A DNA stretch of 64,000 nucleotides from Dipteris shenzhenensis. Its lineage: Eukaryota; Polypodiophyta; Polypodiopsida; Gleicheniales. The position numbers and the translations under genes were made by a program. A model generated the notes under the pieces. It was given only the letters and a program-made list of their open reading frames with translations, was not told where the DNA came from and searched no databases. Within the stretch, counting starts at the first letter, position 1. Each line of letters opens with the position of its first letter. Of this stretch, positions 33,350 through 45,062 are shown piece after piece. Where the stretch lies: NCBI GenBank assembly GCA_047967505.1, contig CM106539.1; one strand, given 5' to 3'.

Positions 33350-34320
33350 GGGGGACTTCATTCCAAGGGGCGACATATCTAGGATGATTAGGTGGAAGAA
33401 ATCGATGGTGATTCTCATAGATGACCTTATTCAATGCATCTACCTGTGAGGCAACTAGCGAAGGACCACAAGCAGGACATGCATGGTAACCCGATGTAGT
33501 GAGACCTAAACAATAGATGCAATTAAGAGTTCAAGTGGGTTCACGATGCCACATCGATTGCCTACTCATAATTAAAAGTTCAATGCTTACCTGAACACTC
33601 GCCATAGCCTGGGAAGTCATGCATCATCCACATCAAGACTGCTTTCCAATTGAAGTCTCATGACGAGGGAGGCCTGCTCACATCATGCACCTCGATACCT
33701 CTCCAAAGTATCTCTAGCTCATCAATCAAAGGCTCCAAAGAAACATCAGGATTTTTTACTTTAAGTTTTCCAGGAATTAGAAGGGATAACATAACATGTC
33801 CTTTCTTAATTTGCCATAGAGGGTGGAAGATTATAATTCACTAATATCATTGGCCATACACTGTAAGAGGTACTTTTGAGACCAAATGGGTTCACACCGT
33901 CCATACCCAATCCAAGTCTCAAGTTCCTAGGTTTTTCCTTGAAGCTTGGCCATGTGTCTTCAATATGCTTCCATGCAAGTGTCTACAGGAGTTCTCCACT
34001 TGCCATCAGTTGATGATGGGAGGAATGCCATGATATGAGATCTGCAATGGATTTGCACTTGAACATATGTTGGATGTAAGGGATTATGGGAAAATGTCAC
34101 GGAACCATACGAGGCACATCCAAAGTTTTGAGATCTGCTGTATATCTTGCCTCTCCACAAGTAGGACACTCTAGAGCTTGCATCCTTATGTGGTCCACAA
34201 AACAGAATGTAATCATTGACGCATGCATGGATGGATGCACTTGTAATCTAATCCTCCAAGAGAGGTCACATGTTGCCTTGCCATATCTCTTGAGGTCGGT
34301 AATTTATTCTCCCTTGGAAG
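33350..34320 (-). pseudogene. TNP2 transposase core, N-terminal and middle
   Basis: On the minus strand, in several frames: HACVNDYILFCGPHKDASSR, then a CPTCG-type zinc-binding pair at about 34165-34180, PIIPYIQHMF, then PSFKEKPRNLRLGLGMDGVN followed by PFGLKS, WPMILVNYNLPP, KKGHVMLSLLIPGKLK, LEPLIDELEILWRGIEVHDV and MMHDFPGYGECSG, then a HACPACG pair near 33480. These are the classic TNP2 motifs in order. Frameshifts and stops at about 33660, 33850 and 34000 break the frame. TNP2 cuts and joins the element ends in intact copies. Confidence 0.85.
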
Positions 34321-34429
34321 CATTTTACACAATAGCCTGCACGTGAAGACCATAAATGAGAAAAAGCATTCGAGTAATTGACCCACTAGCATAATTCACC
34401 ATGTTTGCAAAATAGACTTGAAAGCTTAC

Positions 34430-34783
34430 TTGAGTAATGTATTCAAACTTGCATTGCTCCATGGTCTGCAAGTTTAGTAACTCAAGGGAGGCACATAGAA
34501 CAGAGAATGTGCACCCCTCAAACAGTGGAGTTGATGTTGCAGTAAAAAGATCATCTTGCTCCATGCTATCATCCCTACCTGAGGACTTATGGATATATAG
34601 ATCCCACACAATATCATCAAACACCTCCTCCTCCACGGCCTCATGAGGTAATGGTGGAGGGCTACTATCACCATCACTCCATACATCCGTAACGGTCCCT
34701 ACTGAAGATCCCACTTCATATTGCCGACGCTTCGCCTCCTCACGACGAGCATAGGGCAACATATGCGGGTGTGGCACTGCATC
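34430..34783 (-). pseudogene. CACTA gene exon 2
   Basis: Acceptor-bounded at 34784 and donor-bounded at 34429 (GTAAGC on the minus strand). Encodes an acidic linker and then STPLFEGCTFSVLCASLELL, the conserved segment before the TNP2 core (TPL..G.T.S.L....RLLNLK). Open throughout. Confidence 0.65.
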
Positions 34784-34867
34784 CTGTATCAAATTAAAAA
34801 AGGATCATATATCAAATACATGAACACCCATAGGTATCTCAATCCACCTTAACTCTTTAACACTTAC

Positions 34868-35053
34868 CATGTTTATGGTCGCATCCCATTCTCCATACTT
34901 TGAGATGTGATTGAGTGTAATTTTGCATGCACGATACATGTTTCCTTGACATCGATCACACATACATTTGATTTTTTGCTCCAACCACATTTCGTGATAG
35001 TGGATATGGAGGGATTCATCCTCACTGGAGCTACTTATTGAAGATGAAGACAT
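34868..35053 (-). pseudogene. CACTA gene first exon, transposase-associated domain
   Basis: Start codon at 35053-35051; MSSSSISSSSEDESLHIHYH then IKCMCDRCQGNMYRACKITL and NHISKYGEW. The C.C..C..........HL...G...W pattern is the transposase-associated N-terminal domain of CACTA proteins. A good donor (GTAAGTG) follows at 34867. An upstream reading to 35245 runs through the subterminal repeats and is not likely coding. Confidence 0.7.
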
Positions 35054-35089
35054 CCTATAGATAAACAACCCAAAAAATGTGTTCTTGCA

Positions 35090-35773
35090 TGAGTTGTAAG
35101 AGTCAAAACTTTGTGTAGCGTCTAAAAGCGTGTCTAACACTGCGTCTGTACTATGGAATGCGTCTATAGGCACATCTAAAACATAGTGTAGCTGCATTGA
35201 TAGACACGTGTTTAGATGTGCTTTTAGATGCACTTTTAGATGCACTTTTAGATGCGCAAATTATGAGCTAATTTTTGAACCTACTTTTAGCATGCTTGCT
35301 TTCCTTCACATACTTTTAGCATCGCGCGGCTTGCTTTCCTATTAACAGACATAGCTCTAGGAATCCACACTTGTCTCCAAGCACCCACACTCATCTCTAG
35401 GCTTACACAGTCATCCCCAAGCATACAAGAGAAGAGGGTGAACAAGAAAGAGAAGAAAGAGAAGTAGCTTTAAAGAAGGATAAGAAGCTTCCATACCTCT
35501 ATCCAAGGTAAGTCTCTTGGCGGTTGGTCTTCTTTGAAAGTTGCTCTCTTTGAATTCGTCCTTTGTCGTATGCAGGGAAGGAATGTTTTTGGTACTAGTG
35601 TTATTCTTTTTGGGGTCGGATGCATGTTGTTTTCAGCTTCTTTTAAAAAGGCGTCTATCGGAGCATGTCTAGATGCATCTAACAATGCATCTAATTTTTA
35701 GGAAAATAGACAGTTGCGCCTGTAGACGTGTTGTTAGACAGTCTATAGACGTGCTATGATAGTTTTTCCTGTG
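35090..35773. repeat. CACTA right subterminal repeats and end
   Basis: Repeated forms of cttttagatgca, tagacacgtgtttagatg, gtctatagacgtgc. The phrase agatgcacttttagatgcac occurs as a direct triplicate near 35220-35260. Confidence 0.6.
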
Positions 35774-36240
35774 TGTTCTTCCCCTTCCCCTTCCTTTTCC
35801 TTCTCTTTCCCTTAAGCATTCATGAGGAAATAAGAGATTGCATGAATGATGGAAATAAGTGATTGCATGAGGGTAGGTCCAAGAAAGAGGAAAATTGGAC
35901 TGAAGCATGAGGGCGGGATAAAGAAAGAGGGCATGCATGATGGAGCATTCTTTTTCAGTCTTTTTTCTCCTCTTTATTCCTCTCTTTTCCCCTTTCCTTT
36001 TCTCTATTTTCACCTCTCTTTCGTCCTCTTTTTTCCTCTCTTTTTCTCTCCTATCTCCTCTCTTTTTCTCTCTTTTTTCTCCTCTCTTTTCTCCTCTCTT
36101 TTCGTCTCTTTTACTCTCTTATCTCCTCTCTTTTTCTCTCTTTTTTCTCAATACATGCAAAGATTGTTGTGGTTCTCTCAAGCTCCACATCTTGTTTGAG
36201 TACCATCTTTTGGAAAAGTGAATGTTATCGTGACCGGTGG
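35774..36240. repeat. Polypyrimidine low-complexity tract
   Basis: Mostly ctctctttttctcctctc from about 35940 to 36165. Overlapping open frames here (FSPLFSPLFS) are artefacts of composition. Confidence 0.85.
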
Positions 36241-37900
36241 AAGCAAATGTGGATTGCCTAAATGGGGGTCCAACAATCAAAGATGAAAGGCCAACTCAAA
36301 CACGGTAAAGATCCTTCTATCACTGGAAGAGGAAAAGACAACATGCCGGGGGGCTTGATTGTTGCTTCTATGACTAAGTTAAAAGTTTTTGTATGTAGCA
36401 ATGCCTAGAAAGAGGGGTTACATTCAACATTTTAGAACTATAGGACATCAAACATGCCTAATTGGTAGCCTTTAATCAACCCACCTCTTCAAATCTATCA
36501 CTCCATCCATTTCATCAATTCACGATAGACTTTTTTCCATGTCTAGTTCTCTTTGCTCTCTTTGAAATGTCACTCCATGCATGCATGGCTTTTCAATTTG
36601 TACCTAAGACTTTATCATACATGAATTTAAAGAACATAAACAATTCATGTTCTCTATTTGCAACAATAATGTTAACCCCTGGGTTAACGTACTCGAGTTA
36701 CCAGCTCAGGGCAGATGGAACCCATATAGGTGGCACATCACTCGAGTAGTGGTTAGTGAGTATGAGGAGCTAACAATGAAGACCAATATCAAGTAGCAAT
36801 AGGAGTGAAGTGAAATGGTGTGCAACAACAAAAAGAAGCCAAAACAAAAGACACAGAGCAACAACAAGGAAGGCGGTGCTTGGGCCACTCATATGAGTCA
36901 TGTGTGTGTGATATAGAAGATAGAGCTAGTTACACATAGTAAGTAGAAGCAATTGGAAAGCTGAGTGTGTGAGCTTGGGTAGTAGTGTGAGAACAAGAGT
37001 GGTAGCATTCAGGGTGTGAAATAGACAACATGCCCACACTTGTTAAGCAAAAGACCTGTGGCTTGGGTTGGGAAGATTGAGAGTGATTTCCATCTAGGTT
37101 GAGGTGTTGGGTCCAAGCCCAAGTGGCTATTGTACTTGGCTCATTAATATCAAGAGTTCTTGCTTTGCACATTGGTTCTCATTTTCTTCCAAGTTCTCTT
37201 GCATATGCACATGCAATTGCTTGCCTTCATATGGTCTCACCCACTTGCACATCCGACCCAATTTCTTTGTATATCTATTGACATTTACATTGGCTAAGCA
37301 CTACGCTACCCAGCATTAAGCTGGGAAAAGAGATGAAAAAGGACGTGAAAGTCAAAAAATGCTCCAAGGACATGGTATGTTTGAAGGACGATTTGGAATT
37401 CAAGTTCAATTGTGTGCATGCCCTAAAGTACTCCATGACATTTATTGTAAGTGCAAGTTGCAATTAATGAACCAACAACAATATACAATAGGACAAACAT
37501 ACCAACATAAGAAACACAATTAGGAATATCACAAGCCTATTGGACAAATCACTCAATGACTTCAGTATATGTTTGAATATGCAACATATTATAATTTCTT
37601 TAATTATCTCAACAACATAGTGGTTTCCCCATTGTAAGGGATTATGAGTTCACATGCTGAGTTTTTGCCATTGAAGAGCCAATAGCCCTTTTTCATGAGT
37701 ATTGGGTATGTTGACCCTAATAAAAGTGGCTTAGACTACCTTAATTGTACTTAAGTTATATTTAGTATTTAATGTTGCCTTTAGAGGAGATTGGTTTCAA
37801 GTCAACCATGCTCCACCATTGTGTAAAAAATAATAGAATGGTTGGTGGAATCAAGGGATAGTCAATATGTTCGCAAAGCATGCTTTTTACTCCAAGTAAA
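36241..37900. other. Intergenic DNA, nothing recognised
   Basis: Short open frames on both strands without motifs or conserved order. A frame at 36462-36749 and one at 37099-37281 look random. Confidence 0.3.
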
Positions 37901-37959
37901 TGCATAATAAAGGAATCAAAATTTGCTATCAACAATTAGAGGAGGTGTGGAAGAGTAAG

Positions 37960-38880
37960 TTAGCATATGCCATATGGGTGGGTGATCGTTGGATGAAGGG
38001 AGACTAGCATGTAATTTTTGGCTTGTTGGTATTCTATTTAAAGATAATATACAGGTCCTATCAAAAGCGTAACTTGCGGCTTGCTAGGAAGCTCATGCAA
38101 AAGGGCATATGATGTTTGGGGTTTTGCAATTACATGGTGGTTGAAAGAAGATCATCTTGCCAGATATATGCTTTGAATTATTGAGAGTAGAACTACATTG
38201 CTAACAGAGTTGATTGCATCAAGGATGAATGGCCTACCTCTTGCATTTTAAAATAAAGGAGCGCGTGGGACTAAGAGGGAAGGCATGAACCTAGTTACAT
38301 CTTTTTAAGTCCAAAGAGTGGAAAGGACACCGGAGCACCAAAGTTGTACTCCGAGCTAGAGTGAAGGTGGGCTTCGAGGCATCGTATGATAGCATGGAAG
38401 TATGGGTTCATAAACTCAAGCAAAAATGGAAGGCAACATCGTCTAATAAGCAAAATTTTCAGCTGTGGACGGTTCTATAGGTTGATCTTCGTACTAAAGA
38501 TAGATTATCTCAGTGGGTAGGAATTTCATTATTTTGTCCATTGTGTAGCTATCATAGTGAGTGACACTAGCATCTTTTTTGGGACTCTGTGTAACAAGAA
38601 TTCTTTGGAAGAAATTAACATATGGTTGATAGAAATTGATATGCCAATCTCTTTTTGCTAGAAGCAAGCTTTTCTTGAGAATAGGGGTAATATCAACAAC
38701 GCTCAGATGGCACTGTGGAATATCATTAGAGTTGTAGTCATTATTAGTATATGGCACACTAGGAACACTATCATGTTTAGGACTAGACTCGGTTGCTAAG
38801 GTAGCTAGAGAGGAAATTTTTAGAGTTCTAAAGGTGTATATCAACATTTTTGGGAATGCCTTGATGTATAAGTCTCATTA
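37960..38880 (+). pseudogene. LINE ORF2 3' end (zf-RVT-like), copy 1
   Basis: WKATSSNKQNFQLWTVL, DLRTKDRLSQWVGISLFCPL and CSYHSE..H.HLFWDSV match the zf-RVT domain at the end of plant LINE reverse transcriptases (W.P....LW......P..DRL.R.G....C.LC....E...HLF..C). Downstream WHTRNTIMF (about 38750) matches the last motif of those proteins (SIW..RN...F). Stops are frequent. No upstream RT is recognised nearby. Confidence 0.62.
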
Positions 38881-38889
38881 TCAATTAAT

Positions 38890-39360
38890 CTTTGCCGAGT
38901 ATATGCTTTGAATTATTGAGAGTAGAACTACATTGCTAAATAGAGTTGATCAAGTCAGGGAGAAATGCTTACCTCTTGCATTTTAAAATAAGGGAGCGTG
39001 TGGGATTAAGAGGGAAGGCATGAACCCTCCATGAACCTAGTTACATCTTTTTAAGTCCAAAGAGTGGGAAGGACATTGGAGCACCAAAGTTGTACTCTGA
39101 GCTAGAGTGTTGGGGTGGGCTTTGAGGCATCATGTGATAGCATGGAAGTATGGATGCATAGACTCAAGCAAAAAAGGAAGGCAACATGGTCTATTAAGCA
39201 AAATTTTCAGTTGTGGAGGGTTCTATAGGGGGATCTTCCTACTAAAGATAGATTATCTCAGTGGGCAGGGATTTTACTATTCTGTCCATTGTGTAGCTAT
39301 CATAGTGAGTCACACTAGCATCTTTTATGGGATTATGTGTAACAAGAATGCTCTAGAATG
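38890..39360 (+). pseudogene. LINE zf-RVT-like segment, copy 2
   Basis: A close direct duplicate of about 38165-38605. The coding match is better preserved here (RVL..DLPTKDRLSQWAGILLFCPL, CSYHSESH.HLLWDYV). About 450 bases are shared with some indels. Confidence 0.68.
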
Positions 39361-39900
39361 AAATCTAAACTTCTACCCCTACATCAGAAAGCTTGGCATC
39401 ACTTGCTACATTGTTTTACTCATGTAATTGGTATGACATCTTGGTTACCCTTTGGGGTGGATGGTCACTCGCCACCGTCAACAAATGGACTAGGTAGTTG
39501 ACATGCTTAAGAAGAAGCTAGAACACTAGAAACTAGCAACATGGCCTTTGCATGTTCGGTACCGCATAGTACAATCAACTTTGGTAGCATACATCCAATT
39601 CTATTTGCCTTTAATGATGTTTAACAAGCAAGACATTGCATGTTTTATGTCTACTATCGTGTAGATTTTATGGTGATCATGCTTTTGTGGTGCAAAGCCC
39701 TCAGACTGTTTTTTATAGATCACCTTTGCACACCTAAAATGCATGGGGGACTATTCTCAACATTCACATGCATATTCTAGCTCATAAAGGGAAAATGATG
39801 CTACAATTCATGTAGGGTGATCAGCCATGGATTTTCATGATGCGACACTTGATATTGGGCTTGTCTACTTCATCTTTTGGTCAATGGTAGCCTACTCACT
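39361..39900. other. LINE-derived or intergenic DNA
   Basis: Stop-rich; no motif recognised. Confidence 0.25.
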
Positions 39901-39929
39901 GAGACTTGCTACTCAGTTGCATTGAAGGT

Positions 39930-40316
39930 AAAATTAAGGGATGCCCTTATGTTTCTCGTATGATTGTTGAGTAGAATCACATCCTCTCGCATCTTAAGTG
40001 GAATTCTAGGGATATTCTGGTAGGTAACTCTTTGTGCACTGAGAGTACTCATTGGTCAAAGGCTTTAACATCTCCTTTGGCCTTACAGAAATGTCGCCGC
40101 CCTTATTTCCTTTGGTCTAAAGGTATCTATGAGGTGGATGATGTGCTTGATGTAGCAGGTATGGTCATATCTTTTCCTAAAGCTGTGAGGAATCGTGATC
40201 TGGGACAACATTATAGACCTATATGGGTTTTATTGTCACACATGTTTCGTGAATTTCAGTTGGTAACTCACCTTGAGCTTCACGATCACCTCAAAGACTG
40301 GGTGCTTCAATCTTAG
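39930..40316 (+). pseudogene. LINE-like C-terminal remnant, copy 2
   Basis: CIEGKIKGCPYVSRM, HILSHLKWNSRDIL, ESTHWSKALTSPLALQ, PYFLWSKGIYEVDDVLDVAG and HLKDWVLQS parallel the copy at 16.9-17.4 kb. Only one stop interrupts it. Because zf-RVT material lies just upstream and a retroposon tail downstream, a LINE origin is likely, but the domain itself is not one I can name. Confidence 0.45.
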
Positions 40317-40399
40317 GATCGTCGTCCGTCACTATTAGCTGATATCACGGTTGCATCATTAATTGCCTGCATCCACGGGATCTTCTACCTTGTAAGTGG

Positions 40400-40640
40400 A
40401 TATTACAACATTCGTGATGGAGCTGCTCTCCTGCTCCCACTGCTGCTCCCCAGCCATAGCCTTCTCCCCTCCTTCCCTTACCCTTCGCCCCTTCCCTTTC
40501 TTCCCCCCCTTTTTCCTTCTCCTCCCACCCTTGCTGCTTGGAACTGCTCTCCCCGATGCTGTTCTAGCCTCTCTTGGTGTTCTTGATGCCCCACAAGCTG
40601 TTTGCGCCTCTCCCTAGTGTGCAGACCTGGCACCTTGTGG
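40400..40640 (+). other. Pyrimidine-rich, Pro/Leu-coding stretch
   Basis: ctgctcccactgctgctccc and cttcccctccttccctta type sequence. A 73-residue open frame is composition-driven. Confidence 0.4.
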
Positions 40641-41018
40641 GTGTGAGGCCTATAATTCTGCCTATCCCTACTTTGTCCTAAAGTGATTGAATTGCTTTCT
40701 TCACTTGTTGCTTGTCCACTAGAGAGAGAAGGACTTTGATGACATAGGGAGTCAGTGGTGCTGCCATTAGAGCCTCTCTAGCCAAACCACCATCAAGAAA
40801 CTTCTTCTCCGAATCAAGCAATGAACTCATTGTTGCTAAGACAGAACCGGGGTTTGGGAGGGGGTGGAAAAGGAGGGGAAAATATAGGTAAAAGGCTGGC
40901 CAACAGTTTTGGTAGGGGGGCTGTTCCAAACACAAGGAAAGATAGGAGAAAAATGGGCAAAAGGGGCCCTCTATGAGCTGAAAATAGCTAGCTGCCAAAA
41001 AGCCTGGAAGAGAAGCTG

Positions 41019-41158
41019 AGGTGACCATATGTTTTTCTTTCAGCCTTTTCCTGGATGTTTCCATACTTAGCACCTTCGAGGCGGCTGTTTTGTATGAAGT
41101 CTTTCAAGCATTAATGGAAGGTTCCTTTCTTTGGGAAAAAAAAAGAAGGTGACCATAT
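41019..41158 (+). mobile_element. Short retroposon insertion with 12-bp target duplication
   Basis: aggtgaccatat at 41019-41030 is repeated exactly at 41147-41158. Between them lies a 116-bp insert (41031-41146) ending in a poly(A) run, homologous to the tail at 16388-16503. Poly(A) plus long target duplication shows LINE-machinery retroposition of a SINE or a heavily 5'-truncated LINE. Confidence 0.88.
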
Positions 41159-41804
41159 CCAGGATGCCACAATCTACGGAAGAGGCATCTTCCTCCTCCA
41201 GCTAAGTTCCCTTGACACCACAATCGGCCCTGGTGGAGCTGAGTCCTCTGTTCCATGGTCCACACTTGGTTTACTTCATTTTGTGGTACCATCGTTTCAC
41301 AGTAGATAACATGGATTTGACTCATCACTTCCCCCACTTCCCGATCATGCTCCGCCTCTTGGGGCTCTCGAGGGAGTATAGGTCCATCATTCAGTCCATT
41401 GGGAGGGCTTTTGGCAAGGTTCTTGAGTCTCCTCCCCAAACAACAGCGACAATAATGACACATGACGGCATTCTCCGACTCAGGCCCTCTATCAAGTGCC
41501 CTGAGACCCTACCCGAAGAGATCATCCTTAAGACATGCCTTATGTTGGGCATCTTCACATTTGGAGTTTTCAAAACATGTCTTCATGTTTCTTTATTTTA
41601 ATCAAATGGAGTTTTTTTAAAGATATCTTCTTGCTTTGATTTTTTAATCAAATTGATACAAAAAAATGAGAGTTTTTTTAAAAATATTTGTAGATTTTAA
41701 TTTCTTTCTCATTTTATACCATAAAATTGGGTTTAGATCTTAACTAAATATATTATTTTAGTCTTTAGAGTCTAGGGTTAGGATTTAGATTTAACCACCA
41801 ATGA
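41159..41804. other. Intergenic DNA
   Basis: A 129-residue plus-strand frame (41212-41601) is open but has no motif; the rest is AT-rich. Confidence 0.25.
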
Positions 41805-42975
41805 GTTTTTAGAGGATGAGTTTGGAATGTTCCTGGATTCATCTAGGTATATGCTTCTGTCGTATTAGCAGACATGCAAATTTCACCTTGTGAAGTTTTC
41901 ATCCAAGTTGTGGCCTGCTGGTATTGTGATATTTCTTTCTATCTTAAATGGTGCGTTGCCCTATCAACTAGATTTAGATTTAGATGCTCGTTTGGGAGAG
42001 ACTAAAATGAAATCGTTTAGACTTCACAAGCAGTTGTAGCTTAAATGAAGAGATTTGGACTACTTTTTGATTAGCCTTCTCCTTTAGTGCTAGCCTTCGT
42101 CATGGCTGAGTTTCGGCCTTCACCTCTAGAGTGCCGACAGAAACTCAGTATGAAGACTTTGTATAAATGGGTGCTCAAGTATGTGTGGGTGTGTGGATTT
42201 GTATGTGTGAGAGCATACTTTTATACTATGGTCTACACTCACTGTTGGGCGCTGATGACGTCAGTGGGGATGTCATAGTAGCTAGTCCCTACTATGCGTG
42301 ATGGAGTTTATGGTTTTCAATCTTATGAGTGACTCTTGTGAGATTGAAACTGCACTATGTTGTGTTTTTAGAGGATGAGTTTGGGAATGTTTCTGGATTC
42401 ATCTAGGTATATGCTTCTGCCATATTAGCGGACATGCAAATTTCACCTTGTGAAGTTTTCGTCCAAGTTGCGACCTGCTAGTATTGGGATATTTCTTTCT
42501 ATCTTAAATGGTGTGTTGCCCTATTAGCTAGATTTAGATTTAGATGCTCGTTTGGGAGCGACTAAAATGAAATCGTTTAGACTTCACAAGTAGTTGTAGC
42601 TTGAATGAAGAGATTTGGACTACTTTTTGATTAGCCTTCTCCTTTAGTGCTAGCCTTCGTCATGGCTGAGTTTGCCCTTCACCTCCGGAGTGCCGACAGA
42701 AACTCAGTACAGAGACTTTGTATAAATGGGTGCTCAAGTATGTGTGGGTGTGTGGATTTGTATGTGTGAGAGCATACTTTTATACTATGGTCTACACTCA
42801 CTGTTGGGCGCTGATGACGTCAGTGGGGATGTCATAGTAGCTAGTCCCTACTATGCGTGATGGAGTTTATGGTTTTCAATCTTATGAGTGACTCTTGTAA
42901 GATTGAAACTGCACTATGTTGTGTTTTTAGAGGATGAGTTTGGAAATGTTCCTGGATTCATCTGAGTATATTAAC
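41805..42975. repeat. 559-bp tandem duplication plus partial third unit
   Basis: Units start at 41805, 42364 and 42923, each beginning gtttttagaggatgag, so the period is 559 for both full units; the third stops after about 50 bases. Copies differ at few positions. Each full unit contains tgatgacgtcagtgg, a perfect TGACGTCA palindrome. A 63-residue frame in unit 1 is not open in unit 2. Confidence 0.92.
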
Positions 42976-43790
42976 CACTGAAACTATTTTAGAAGCAATT
43001 AAATTGTCATTTTCATTACGGCAATAGCTTAGAGGGAAGTTTTTATTCTTTGAGCCCTCATGAAACCACATCACACTTGTAGATGTTGATTTGAAAAGTT
43101 GTGGTCAAGATCCAACGGTTCTCAATTTCCCCCAAATTTATTTCCTCTTTTTCAAATTTGCTTTCTCAAATGCTTTTTAATTTCCCTATGTAGACTTCTC
43201 TCAGTCCTATGTTTTCTTGCCTGTTGATTCCGATCATTAAGAAACAATCGAGCTTTGCTACAAGGTTTTGATATTATTTTGCCTAATCCGATTGATGTGC
43301 ACTCGGACTATGAGATTTGTGATCCTTCTTTTGCTCTTCTGACATTTCCTAAAAGCATTTTTTGTGGTGAGCCGCATTCGACAACATCCTCTATTCCCTT
43401 GACATCCCGCTTTTGGAGTGTGGCAACAATTCGGGCTAAAGGAAGACCAGGAGACTCGCAAAAGGAAGACCAGTAGAGTCACAAAAGCAGAAAATTGTGT
43501 GAAGGGAAAGGTCATACATGGTGATATGTCGATAGTGAAGAAGAAGACGGCCAACATAGATCAGCCTAGTGTTGTTGCTGATTACAAATTCTCTACCAAA
43601 GTTTCTGATCGATTGATAGTAGTAAGTATCGACGCACAAGCAAGCTGTGCCTATGCTATGAGTGGAGATCTAAGTAGCTATATAATTGTTCTCACTACTG
43701 CTATGCTTGCTCTTGTTTTTGTGCCGACCTGGACCTCTTCTCAATGACTCTTCCTTGCATTGCTACCATGAACACCCATGTAAGCATGGG
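42976..43790. other. Intergenic DNA with short open frames
   Basis: Frames at 43255-43476 (LQGFDIILPNPIDVHSDYE) and 43418-43747 overlap without recognised motifs. Possibly decayed coding DNA, not assignable. Confidence 0.25.
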
Positions 43791-43796
43791 CTAGAA

Positions 43797-44322
43797 GAGT
43801 GTCGTGACACTTGGGCACAACTTGAGTTGCTTGTTAGGGCTCCTACCACTAGGATCTCAACCGGTGAGGAACCCACAAAATTCCAATGAACTGCAATTCT
43901 AAACCTCAAAGTCTTCTTGTGCTTGTATTCTTAATGCAGCGAATCGCATGCTTTGAAACTGTCTTGCTCTAAAAATCCTTGAATTTTCCGTATGCTACCT
44001 TGTCCAAGGCCTATGTTACATTGTAGCACGCAGAATGTATTTTAAGACTTAAATCATGAGAAACCTCCCACTTTCTCCATGTCATAATAGAACCAACTGG
44101 TACTAAGCTGTTGACAATCCCTGCTAGTTTTGACGTAGATGTTACATCAATGGTGTAGGTTTACTGCCAAGAAATTGACTCCATGCATAATCAAGGTGAA
44201 GGCTCATAGGCCTTTGCGAGCTAGCTCACTTAATGCAATGAATTTTGTGGGTTCCTCACCGGTTGAGATCCCAGCAGCAGCAGGAGCCCTAGAACAGTGC
44301 GATGACACTTGGGCGCAGCTTT
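43797..44322. repeat. Foldback pair plus direct pair
   Basis: ggatctcaaccggtgaggaa-cccacaaaatt at about 43852-43882 recurs inverted at about 44240-44271. Immediately outside, gtgtcgtgacacttgggcac at 43799 recurs in direct orientation (gtgcgatgacacttgggcgc) at 44298. The region between contains no gene. Confidence 0.7.
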
Positions 44323-44689
44323 GACTGGCACCGTGTGTACTACACAGCTCACCTTGAGAATCTCAAAAACTAGACGGTCCTCCAAAAGGGCGAAAGTGTA
44401 GTTTTTTGCTCGTCAAGTTACATCTGAGATACAAAATATCAGCCTATTAGTTCCACTGCCATCGCAAATTGGGTAAGCCACAACAGGATTGTGATCGCTT
44501 GCTCAATGGACGTAGCTTCAAAATCAACACGAGACAATCCAAGGGACACGCCTGCAACCATGCAACAAGTCTTGAAAATGCTTGACATTCAGCCACGGCA
44601 TGCAGAAGATTTGGGTTTTCGACGTCTTATAGCACTAACTTACTGGACCTCAGAGGCTGCAATTCGCAGCCAGCAGAAGCTAGAGTCAA

Positions 44690-45062
44690 TGGTCTTCTTT
44701 ACATTCTCCGTGGTAGATCGCCACTGATTTTGTGCAAGCCTAATGCGTGGGCAATCTCCAAAGAGTACGACCCAACCTGTAATCGCTGGAAGCAGGTAAA
44801 ACCCATGAAAATGGTGAGGTATGCTTTTGCTACTACCGACTCATTTATTGAGAACAGGAAGAATGAGCCGAGGGCCATTGTGGCTGCTCGAGGGTTGGCA
44901 TTGCCCTTTGCAGAGGTGTATGCTCGTCTGAGAGATGAGTGGGAAGCTATTGCAAGTATGCTGCAAAACACAATGGGAACGTGGCGACTTCAATTTGTGG
45001 CTAAGGATGGTGACTCCTGTTCAAGGCTGAAGATGGTGGCTTCTATTATTTTGTCAAGATGA
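44690..45062 (+). pseudogene. Kelch-repeat protein remnant
   Basis: NGLLYILRGRSPLI then EYDPTCNRWKQVKPMKMVRY and FAEVYARLRDEWEAIASM match two kelch blades (LYV.GG....VYDP..N.W..L..M...R and .AEVYDP..DEWE..P.M). The glycine pair of each blade is damaged. Such repeats in plants usually belong to F-box/kelch proteins that act as ubiquitin-ligase adaptors; no F-box is recognised upstream. A frameshift follows near 45040. Assignment rests on these two blades only. Confidence 0.5.

Larger units (their letters stand above)
30659..35773 (-). mobile_element. CACTA (En/Spm, TNP2-type) transposon, 5.1 kb
   Basis: Left end CACAACAAGACAAAGCAACTATAGAC at 30659 (first 20 bases quoted in part) resembles the terminus of the 7.7-9.0 kb copy. 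The right end, read on the minus strand, starts near cacaggaaaaactatcatag at 35773. Both ends carry dense subterminal repeats of agatgc/tagacgtg type (30690-30800 and 35100-35760). Between them, minus-strand exons encode TNP2 and DUF4218/DUF4216 regions. A 3-bp target duplication could not be confirmed, so the limits are approximate. Confidence 0.7.

Noticed and set aside
35846-36221. Overlapping 94- and 117-residue frames rich in F, S, L and P
   Set aside because: They read a polypyrimidine tract; composition alone explains them.
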